This document shows, in pieces, positions 5,838-12,298 of a stretch of DNA of 22,490 nucleotides. Made by a program: the position numbers and the translations under genes. The DNA comes from an uncultured Bacilli bacterium (GTDB taxonomy: Bacteria; Bacillota_I; Bacilli_A; RF39; UBA660), in the NCBI GenBank assembly GCA_944331725.1, contig CALVJE010000005.1, positions 1-22,490 on the forward strand, read 5' to 3'. Every line of letters starts with the position of its first letter. Positions within the stretch are counted from its first letter, which is position 1. The notes under the pieces are model-generated. The model saw nothing but the letters and a program-made list of their open reading frames with translations. It was not told where the DNA came from and searched no databases.

Positions 5838-7406
5838 ATGAATAAAAGAGGATTTACATTATTAGAATTATTAGCAACTATAATAATATTAGGACTATTA
5901 ACCACAATAGTAATAGCAGGTATTTTACCTCTTTTAAATAGAGGAAATAATGAGTATTATACTACTCAAGAAGAAATGTTAGTATTAGCAGCAAGAGACT
6001 TTTTTACAGACTATCGCAGTAGATTACCAAAAGAAATAGGAGAAACATCTACAGTTACTTTAAAAGAATTAATAGATGGTAAATATATAGATCCTATTAA
6101 AGATAGAAATGATAATGACTGTGATTATGAAAATAGTACTGTAGTAGTACAAAAGATAACAGCAAAAGATTATCAGTATTATGTAACATTAATATGTGAT
6201 AATGATAATAACTATCAAAGTGATACGGACGATAAAAAACCTAACATTGTCTTTAATCCAAATGAAAAAACAACTTCAGGAACAATTGAAGTAAAAATGA
6301 TAATAACAGATAATAAAAAAGTAGCTAGTTATAGATATGTAGTAGAAAAAGATGGAAGCGTAATAGATGATAGTGATTATCAGAATTATACTACAGATCC
6401 AACTATTAACTTAACAGAAAAAGGAACATATAAAATAACAGGATATGCCATTGATACTGGTGGAAATATAAGAGAAAAGAAGTCAGGAACATATGAAATA
6501 TATGAAGGAATAAGTTGTGAAAATGTAGAGTTTGAAAGCGATGTAGAACCTAATACGTGGACTAAAGAGAATATAACAGTAAATATTAAAGTACCATCTA
6601 ATACTTATAGATATGAAGTTGAAAAGAAAAAAGATAATGGTGTATACGAAAAAGTTAATAGTTACTTAGGTGCAATATCATCAAAAGTAACCTTAAGTGA
6701 AAGTGGAAAACATACAATTAGAGTAACTTTATATGATGATTCTGGTGACAGTTGTACTAAAGAAAGTGAAATCTATTATATAGATAAAGTCGCTCCTAGT
6801 TGTGGAAGTATAACAGGTGCAAGTACATCTTGGACAAATGGAAATAGAAATATAACCGTTAATTGTAATGATACTGATAGCGGTTGTCAAACAGGTAGTT
6901 TTTCTAAGAATTTTACAACAGATACTAAGACTAGTACAATTGCAATAACAGATAATGCAGGCAATACAAAAGAATGTAATGTAAATGTATATATTGATAA
7001 AACACCACCACTTGCTCCACGTATTACAAAAATAGGATTTACAACTGCAGTTAAAGAACACGTTAATACTTGTAATAATGTAGGTGGAGGTACAGGTAAT
7101 GCAAGCTGTGAAATTAGAATTACGATAAATAATAGATCACTATATTTTGAAGAAAACAAATCTTTAAGTGATAACTGTTCCAGTGGAGTATGTTCAGGAA
7201 TTAAATCAAGTGGAGGAAAACAGTTTTATTGGCAACACAATGGAGGAGCATCAAAATGTAATTGGACAACAGATTGTCCACTACAAGGAGCAGGATCAAG
7301 TGGAATTTGGCCTACTTGGATTGATTATCGTATTAGACTTGTTGATAATGCAGGGAATGTTGGACCATATACTAGAATGTATTTTTCAAGTATATATTGG
7401 CCATAG
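5838..7406 (+). CDS. Prepilin-like protein with Ig-like repeats and Cys-rich C-terminus (522 aa)
   Basis: The N-terminus MNKRGFTLLELLATIIILG is a class III (type IV pilin/pseudopilin) signal: cleavage is expected after Gly5, Phe6 would be methylated and Glu10 is the conserved +5 acid; a hydrophobic helix runs to about residue 31. After a pilin-like region (about 35-125) come Ig-like modules at about 137-220, 225-315 and 320-390, marked by phrases such as GTYKITGYAIDTGGN, SGKHTIRVTLYDDSG and IAITDNAGNTKE...YIDKTPP. The last ~130 residues are rich in Cys, Gly and Trp and end in a further DNAGN-type strand. It is far longer than ordinary pseudopilins (~100-170 residues). AAGGGGG precedes the ATG. 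No prepilin peptidase or assembly ATPase is in the window, so these must be encoded elsewhere if it is assembled. Confidence 0.85.
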   Translation: MNKRGFTLLELLATIIILGLLTTIVIAGILPLLNRGNNEYYTTQEEMLVLAARDFFTDYRSRLPKEIGETSTVTLKELIDGKYIDPIKDRNDNDCDYENSTVVVQKITAKDYQYYVTLICDNDNNYQSDTDDKKPNIVFNPNEKTTSGTIEVKMIITDNKKVASYRYVVEKDGSVIDDSDYQNYTTDPTINLTEKGTYKITGYAIDTGGNIREKKSGTYEIYEGISCENVEFESDVEPNTWTKENITVNIKVPSNTYRYEVEKKKDNGVYEKVNSYLGAISSKVTLSESGKHTIRVTLYDDSGDSCTKESEIYYIDKVAPSCGSITGASTSWTNGNRNITVNCNDTDSGCQTGSFSKNFTTDTKTSTIAITDNAGNTKECNVNVYIDKTPPLAPRITKIGFTTAVKEHVNTCNNVGGGTGNASCEIRITINNRSLYFEENKSLSDNCSSGVCSGIKSSGGKQFYWQHNGGASKCNWTTDCPLQGAGSSGIWPTWIDYRIRLVDNAGNVGPYTRMYFSSIYWP

Positions 7407-7419
7407 AAAAGGAGTTGTT

Positions 7420-7752
7420 ATGAAAAAAAGAAAATATATTATAATTATGATAATAGAAATAATCTTAATTACTGCAGGAATATGTATTTACTCTATTAAC
7501 TATACTAAAATAGATAATAAAAATAACCAAGAAACAAATACATCAGATGAAAATAATATATCAAAAGCTTTAACTATATTAGAAAATTTAAATCTAGATA
7601 CAACTTTTGAATATTCTGAAAAAATAAGTGAAAATGAATATAAGTTTCTTGATCAGAAGAATTCTACAACTAATGAAAAAATCTATTATATAATTAATAT
7701 AGAAACTGAAAATTATCAAATAGAAACAGAAACAAAAAGAGAAATATCGTGA
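7420..7752 (+). CDS. Small signal-anchored protein after the prepilin gene (110 aa)
   Basis: MKKRK plus a hydrophobic helix (about residues 6-25) forms a membrane anchor, followed by an acidic, Asn-rich outer part of about 80 residues (SKALTILENLNLDTTFEYSE lies in it at about 49-68). It is not a pilin signal: there is no GFTLLE. The start at 7420 is chosen for its GGAG (7411-7414) and clean anchor; the open frame extends upstream to 7168 only as out-of-frame overlap with the prepilin gene. It lies 13 nt after that gene and ends in TGA followed at once by a terminator, closing the three-gene unit. Function unknown. Confidence 0.75.
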   Translation: MKKRKYIIIMIIEIILITAGICIYSINYTKIDNKNNQETNTSDENNISKALTILENLNLDTTFEYSEKISENEYKFLDQKNSTTNEKIYYIINIETENYQIETETKREIS

Positions 7753-7755
7753 AAC

Positions 7756-7784
7756 AAACTATATCAAAGTTGATATAGTTTTAT
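7756..7784 (+). terminator. Terminator of the prepilin gene unit
   Basis: 10-bp stem AAACTATATC (7756-7765) with GATATAGTTT (7772-7781), 6-nt loop, then a short T stretch. It starts 3 nt after the stop codon. Confidence 0.75.
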
Positions 7785-7837
7785 AATTATAATCAAAAAC
7801 TATTTACTAACTGCATAAATTGTACTAGAATAATTAG

Positions 7838-7887
7838 TTGTAAAGAAAACATAACAACATTTTTGTAAAGAAAACATAACAACATTT
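7838..7887 (+). repeat. Two perfect 25-bp tandem repeats directly upstream of the adhesin promoter
   Basis: The 25-bp unit starts TTGTAAAGAAAAC and ends ATAACAACATTT. It occurs at 7838-7862 and again without change at 7863-7887. Each copy contains TTGT-N12-ACAA, a weak internal inverted repeat. The second copy ends 2 bp before the -35 box (7890), where an activator or repressor would bind. Confidence 0.85.
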
Positions 7888-7889
7888 TC

Positions 7890-7918
7890 TTGCATTTTTT
7901 TAAAAAGTGTGCTATAAT
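7890..7918 (+). promoter_or_regulatory. Strong promoter of the adhesin-sortase operon
   Basis: -35 TTGCAT (7890-7895), exactly 17-nt spacer, perfect -10 TATAAT (7913-7918) with extended TGC at 7910-7912. Transcription would start near 7925, leaving a ~26-nt leader with GGGGG (7938-7942) as ribosome binding site for the ATG at 7951. Confidence 0.75.
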
Positions 7919-7950
7919 ATGGGCACAAAAACAAATTGGGGGTATAAAAT

Positions 7951-9780
7951 ATGAGAATAGTTAAAACTGTTAAAAAACACAAATTTAAAGCAATTTTACT
8001 ATTAGTTCTAGTAACAGCATTAAGTATTTTTACAACAATGACTACACAAGCTGAAGTAACTGCACCACCTAGTTTTACTGCTAATAGTGAAAAACTTCTT
8101 GCTGGTTATATTGATGACTGGCGTTATGCTAAACTAACTAGTAGTTTAGGAGGTTATGTATATTGTCGTAACTATAACCTTGGTATTCCATATAATGTTA
8201 CAATGACTCTTGAAGGAGAAGCTCCAGCTGCTATCGCTTACATCTTGTCTAATGGTTATCCAAGAGTTAATATTACTGGAGATTCAGATATGGACTACTA
8301 CATAACACAAGCTGCCCTTTGGTGGTATATGGATCTTCATATGGGCGGAAATAACTTACCAGATAGTTTCAAAACGACTGGTGCTGATCCTTATGGATTA
8401 AGACAACATATACAAAACTTAGTTCACGGTGCTGAACAAGTAACAAGTTATGCAACACCTGCTATTCAAGTAATAAATAATGATACAACACTTAATTTAT
8501 CAGAAGATAAAGCATACTATGAATCTGGTGCAATTAGTGTTGAAACACTATATACAACTGGTAATTATAATGTTTCATTAGAAGGAGCACCAGAAGGAAC
8601 TGTTGTAGTTAATGCAAATAGTGGAGCACCTTCTACATCATTTGCAACTAACGAAAGCTTTAAAGTAAGAATACCTGTTGATAATGTTGATATAGGTAAT
8701 CTAAATATAACTGTAAAAGTATCTGCAACAGGTTCAATTAATAAAGCTTATATGTACAAATCAAGTGATCCAACAAAACAAAGTGTCTTTGGTTCTGCAT
8801 TATATCCTGAAACATCAACTGTGGAAGACCAAACTAATTTAACACTTGATACTAGTAAAGTTACAATTACTAAAATAGATGAAGATACAAATGAACCTCT
8901 AGCAGGAGCAGAATTTGTTCTTAAAGATAGCAATGGAAAAGAAATCGCTACTTGGACATCAACAACTAATTCTTATGTAATTAAGAATTTACCAAATGGT
9001 ACTTATACATTACAAGAAACAAAAGCACCTGATGGTTATATTCTAAATGACCAAATAGTTGAATTTACAATTACAGATACTAATAGAAACATTGCTATTA
9101 GATTTAAAAATAAAGAAATAGAAAAGAAAGCAACAATTATAAAAGTTGACTCAGTTACTAAAGATCCTGTAGCAGGAGCAATATTAGTTGTTAAAAATGC
9201 ACAAGGTGAAGAAGTAGTAACATTTACAACAACTACTGAGCCATATGTCTTAAATGACCTTGAAGATGGAACTTATACAGTAGAAGAAATAAGTGCACCA
9301 TCTGGTTATGAAAAAACAGATGAAATTTATGAGTTTACAATAGATGATAACAATCGTGATGTTAAAATTACTATTGAAAATAAAGCTATTGAAAAACTAG
9401 TTAATATCTTAAAAGTAGATGCTGCAACAGGAAAACCATTAAGTGGAGCAACACTAGTAGTTAAAGATAGTGAAGGTAATGTTGTAGAGGAATTTGTAAC
9501 AAGAGAAGAACCTCATACTATTATAGGACTTAAAGATGGAACTTATACAGTAGAAGAAATAAAAGCTCCAGAAGGTTACAACAAAAGTGATGAAATTTAC
9601 AAATTTACTATCAGTGATAAAACTCCAACAGCACTAGTTATCTTTGAAAACAGTGAAATAGTAGAAGTACCATTTACTGGTAGTAATAAATCCCTAATAA
9701 GTACTTTATTTGGATCTATAATGTTAATATCCGGAGTAGGATTCGTTTACTACAATGGCAAAAAACAAAAAGTTAAATAA
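7951..9780 (+). CDS. Sortase-anchored thioester-domain adhesin with three Cna-B domains (609 aa)
   Basis: A surface adhesin. Its signal peptide is basic with a hydrophobic core and probably ends at TQA-EV (about 34). A thioester domain (about 40-170) has Cys72 in VYCRN and Gln120 in the TQAA motif of ITQAALWWY; in this family they form a Cys-Gln thioester that can bond covalently to host targets. A beta-rich linker domain (about 171-290) follows. Three SpaA/Cna-B type domains start near 302, 392 and 482; the expected isopeptide Lys (308, 398, 488), Glu (356, 446, 536) and Asn (387, 477, 567) recur at exactly 90 residues. The C-terminus is a sorting signal: VPFTG (573-577), hydrophobic helix, KKQKVK. 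The next gene is a sortase that overlaps it, its likely anchoring enzyme. Confidence 0.93.
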   Translation: MRIVKTVKKHKFKAILLLVLVTALSIFTTMTTQAEVTAPPSFTANSEKLLAGYIDDWRYAKLTSSLGGYVYCRNYNLGIPYNVTMTLEGEAPAAIAYILSNGYPRVNITGDSDMDYYITQAALWWYMDLHMGGNNLPDSFKTTGADPYGLRQHIQNLVHGAEQVTSYATPAIQVINNDTTLNLSEDKAYYESGAISVETLYTTGNYNVSLEGAPEGTVVVNANSGAPSTSFATNESFKVRIPVDNVDIGNLNITVKVSATGSINKAYMYKSSDPTKQSVFGSALYPETSTVEDQTNLTLDTSKVTITKIDEDTNEPLAGAEFVLKDSNGKEIATWTSTTNSYVIKNLPNGTYTLQETKAPDGYILNDQIVEFTITDTNRNIAIRFKNKEIEKKATIIKVDSVTKDPVAGAILVVKNAQGEEVVTFTTTTEPYVLNDLEDGTYTVEEISAPSGYEKTDEIYEFTIDDNNRDVKITIENKAIEKLVNILKVDAATGKPLSGATLVVKDSEGNVVEEFVTREEPHTIIGLKDGTYTVEEIKAPEGYNKSDEIYKFTISDKTPTALVIFENSEIVEVPFTGSNKSLISTLFGSIMLISGVGFVYYNGKKQKVK

Positions 9781-10402
9781 AAAAAGAATCTCTCCTAGCT
9801 GGGTTGCCCTAATAGGGTCCCTAATCATAACACTAGGAGGGTTCTTTCTTTTATACAACTTCATTAGTGATAAAAAATTATATGCCTATGACTATATGAA
9901 TGAGAAAATATATGATAATGAAACAGCAATATATGATGTTAACACTAAAGAAGTAGATACCACTAATGAAGAACAACCTAAAGAATATACTGATATAGAA
10001 AGCTACATTGGATATTTAGAAATACCAAAAATAAAGTTTAAAAGGGGTTTTTACAACATAGACTCAAGTCTTAACACTGTTGAGGCTAACATAGAAATAA
10101 TAAAAGGCAGTACAATGCCTGATGTCACCAATGGAAATCTAATAATAGCAGGTCACTCTGGTACTGGTTGGAAAGCCTTTTTTAGAAATTTATATAAACT
10201 AGAAATAGGCGATGATGCAACTATTACCTATGGTGGTCTTAATTATACATATAAAATAACAAACATATATAAAGAAGAAAATACAGGTACTGTATCAATC
10301 AAAAGAAATCACGATAAAACAACACTTACATTAATAACTTGTACTAAAGATGATAGCAGTACTCAAACAATCTATATTGCAGAATTATACAAAGTAGAAT
10401 AA
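9755..10402 (+). CDS. Sortase family transpeptidase, canonical Arg not found (215 aa)
   Basis: A membrane-bound transpeptidase expected to cleave the adhesin's VPFTG between Thr and Gly and attach it to the wall or to pilus subunits. A basic cytoplasmic N-terminus, a membrane segment (about 15-36) and a linker precede the catalytic domain, which opens with YIGYLEIPKIKF (about 84-95). Catalytic His134 lies in IIAGHSGTG and Cys196 in LTLITC. The family normally has an Arg some 8-13 residues after the Cys; here the tail reads TKDDSSTQTIYIAEL and has none. The class could not be assigned confidently. The ATG at 9755 overlaps the adhesin by 26 nt with only a distant GGAG upstream, so translation is probably coupled. 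No later ATG would keep the membrane anchor. Confidence 0.88.
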   Translation: MAKNKKLNKKRISPSWVALIGSLIITLGGFFLLYNFISDKKLYAYDYMNEKIYDNETAIYDVNTKEVDTTNEEQPKEYTDIESYIGYLEIPKIKFKRGFYNIDSSLNTVEANIEIIKGSTMPDVTNGNLIIAGHSGTGWKAFFRNLYKLEIGDDATITYGGLNYTYKITNIYKEENTGTVSIKRNHDKTTLTLITCTKDDSSTQTIYIAELYKVE

Positions 10403-10418
10403 AAGGGGGTGTTTATTA

Positions 10419-11261
10419 ATGAGTCCATTATCATTAATAACAAAATTACAAACTGTATTTGATGTAATAACATCAAGTAACTTATATCTAATGATACTAG
10501 CTTTAGTTGTTTTTCTAACTTTAATATTTATTACAACTAATGGCTCTAATAGAAAACAAAGTAGAAGAGCTTATATCTTAATTTATCTAGCAGGATTTAT
10601 CTTCATCACAGTACAATATGGTAGTAGTTTTCTAGCCTTGTTAGATTATGCAATTAACGAAGTATTTATAACTTATTACTTTCCTAATATCGTAGTATAT
10701 ATACTTATGTTAATAATTACTAATATCGTTTTATGGAAAACAATCTTTAATGATAAAATAGATAAAAAACTAAAAATAATAAACTCTACAGCCTTTGCTC
10801 TTATTACTTATCTATTTATCCTTGCTATATCAACTATAAGCAAATTAAACTTAAATGTTTTCAATATAACAGAACTATATAGTAGTAATGATGTTAGAAG
10901 TATACTAGAACTTAGTACGTTAATATTTACATTTTGGATAATTGTTTTAGTAATATATCACTTAATTAGAAAATATCAATATAAACATCATATAATAGAA
11001 GTTGAAAACTTTACTAACTATAACATTATTAATGATTTTGATATTAAAGAAGCTTATAAAATTACAAAACAACCCCTTATAATTGAGGAAGAAAAAACTC
11101 TTCCAAAACAAGAAGACTATGTAAATATAGATGATAAATTTACTCTTGAAGAATATAAAATTATGTCTAAAATTCTAAAAGAAGAAAAAGAAAGGGAAGA
11201 ACCAGATATAAGTAATGGTTTAACAGAACTTAATAAACTATATCAAAGTATAAAAGATTAA
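10419..11261 (+). CDS. Five-TM membrane protein with cytoplasmic tail, in the sortase operon (280 aa)
   Basis: Hydrophobic segments at about residues 20-39, 50-72, 86-107, 120-141 and 162-183 suggest five membrane passes. The remaining ~95 residues are charged and Glu/Lys-rich, probably cytoplasmic, with possible helices (KFTLEEYKIMSKILKEEKER, LTELNKLYQSIKD). AAAAGGGGGTG precedes the ATG, 16 nt after the sortase stop, and a terminator follows the gene, making it the last gene of the adhesin-sortase operon. I do not recognise a family. Its position suggests a role in export, assembly or sensing of the adhesin, but nothing in the sequence shows this. Confidence 0.8.
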   Translation: MSPLSLITKLQTVFDVITSSNLYLMILALVVFLTLIFITTNGSNRKQSRRAYILIYLAGFIFITVQYGSSFLALLDYAINEVFITYYFPNIVVYILMLIITNIVLWKTIFNDKIDKKLKIINSTAFALITYLFILAISTISKLNLNVFNITELYSSNDVRSILELSTLIFTFWIIVLVIYHLIRKYQYKHHIIEVENFTNYNIINDFDIKEAYKITKQPLIIEEEKTLPKQEDYVNIDDKFTLEEYKIMSKILKEEKEREEPDISNGLTELNKLYQSIKD

Positions 11262-11285
11262 TATGTAAATATTAGTCTTTTTTTT
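11252..11285 (+). terminator. Terminator of the adhesin-sortase operon
   Basis: 12-bp stem (11252-11263 with 11270-11281, one G-U pair), 6-nt loop, T-rich tail. It overlaps the stop codon of the 5-TM gene. Confidence 0.8.
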
Positions 11286-11308
11286 ACATAAAATATACTG
11301 GTGATAAA

Positions 11309-12232
11309 ATGTTAACAGAAGAAGAATTTTATAAAGAGTCAATAGATGCTAATCTATATTATTTAAGAACATTAAGAGATTTTTGTATTAATATTGAACT
11401 ATCCTTTTATGGCAATAATCCCTATAAAGCAAGAGCTGAACTTCTTGCTAGAAAAAGTCAAGATTTAGGTAGAGAAATAGTAACACAAACTAATGGAAAA
11501 GTTCCATCTAAAGGAGTAAACTATGAAATATTTTATACAGAGTATACTTTACCAACTGAGAAATTAACAGAAAAATTTTTTAATTTAAACCTTAGTACAG
11601 ATATAACAGAGATGCAACTTAATCTTACACCTACTGATACTTTTGAAGTAAACGAAGAAGTAATTAGTAAAATGACATCTATTAATGAAAGAGCCTTATC
11701 TATTGCAACTGATTTTATTGAACTAGCCAGAGAAATAAGAGATGAAATGACTTCTAACAATTTGTTTTCATACTCGTATCCTACTATGTATAACTTTATG
11801 ATTATAACAATTGAACTATATATAGGAGAGTTAAATAGACTAAAAGAAAAAATAAAAAAAGATCCTATAATCGCTTTAGATACTGAATATGGTTACAATA
11901 TAACTGCTTTTGAAATAACATCATTCTTAAGAGGTTTAATCGATCCAAATGCAACATCATATATAGAAGTATTAAATAACATCTTAAATGAAATATATCC
12001 CAAGTTACTTGAAGATTATAATACTCTACCTTTATCTCCAGAAAATCAACAGAACTTAACAGAAAGAAGTATCGCTATTATTAGAAGAATAAGATTATTA
12101 ATAAGGAATATGTTAAAAGATTTATTAGATGCTAAACTATACTTTATAATAGAACCACTCGCTATTGATAACTTCTATCGTAATATAAACTATTTTCTAT
12201 ATGCCTTAGATGCCGACTTAAAAGAAGAATAA
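11309..12232 (+). CDS. All-helical cytoplasmic protein, possibly DUF2935-like (307 aa)
   Basis: There is no signal peptide, membrane segment or cysteine-rich motif apart from one Cys. Helix-rich content runs throughout, with two similar halves: an early FYKESIDANLYYLRTLRDFCINIE and a later TMYNFMIITIELYIGELNRLKEK plus ARKSQDLGREI and ERSIAIIRRIRLLIRN as helical partners. This layout of two related helical bundles recalls DUF2935 proteins, thought to be metal binding, but the His residues usual there are not obvious, so the match is tentative. GGTGAT precedes the ATG. A hairpin terminator on each side makes it a single-gene transcript. Function unknown. Confidence 0.75.
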   Translation: MLTEEEFYKESIDANLYYLRTLRDFCINIELSFYGNNPYKARAELLARKSQDLGREIVTQTNGKVPSKGVNYEIFYTEYTLPTEKLTEKFFNLNLSTDITEMQLNLTPTDTFEVNEEVISKMTSINERALSIATDFIELAREIRDEMTSNNLFSYSYPTMYNFMIITIELYIGELNRLKEKIKKDPIIALDTEYGYNITAFEITSFLRGLIDPNATSYIEVLNNILNEIYPKLLEDYNTLPLSPENQQNLTERSIAIIRRIRLLIRNMLKDLLDAKLYFIIEPLAIDNFYRNINYFLYALDADLKEE

Positions 12233-12246
12233 AGAATCTTCTTTTT
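12220..12246 (+). terminator. Terminator overlapping the stop codon of the helical protein gene
   Basis: AAAAGAAGA (12220-12228) pairs with TCTTCTTTT (12237-12245) across an 8-nt loop, followed by T and C-T rich sequence. The stop codon (12230-12232) lies in the loop. Confidence 0.7.
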
Positions 12247-12267
12247 CTTTTCCCTTAATTAAAATAA

Positions 12268-12276
12268 TGATATAAT
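12268..12276 (+). promoter_or_regulatory. Predicted pcrA promoter, extended -10 without a clear -35
   Basis: TGA directly before a perfect TATAAT (12271-12276). No TTGACA-like box lies at the right distance. Transcription would begin near 12283, a very short leader before the ATG at 12299. Confidence 0.4.
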
Positions 12277-12298
12277 TAATTAGGAAGTAGGTAATATT

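Noticed and set aside
6729..7159. Two minus-strand open frames within the prepilin gene
   Set aside because: Antisense shadows of an AT-rich coding region, with Cys/Ile/Tyr-rich nonsense composition and no initiation signals.
7168..7419. Upstream open frame extending the 110-aa gene into the prepilin gene
   Set aside because: It overlaps the prepilin gene out of frame, reads as low-quality sequence, and has no ribosome binding site; the ATG at 7420 has GGAG and starts a clear membrane anchor.
7838..7887. CRISPR array
   Set aside because: The two 25-bp units are directly adjacent with no spacers between them and no cas genes are near.
11294..11299. TATACT as promoter of the helical protein gene at 11309
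   Set aside because: It is adjacent to the ribosome binding site, so the transcript would be almost leaderless, and no -35 is seen.
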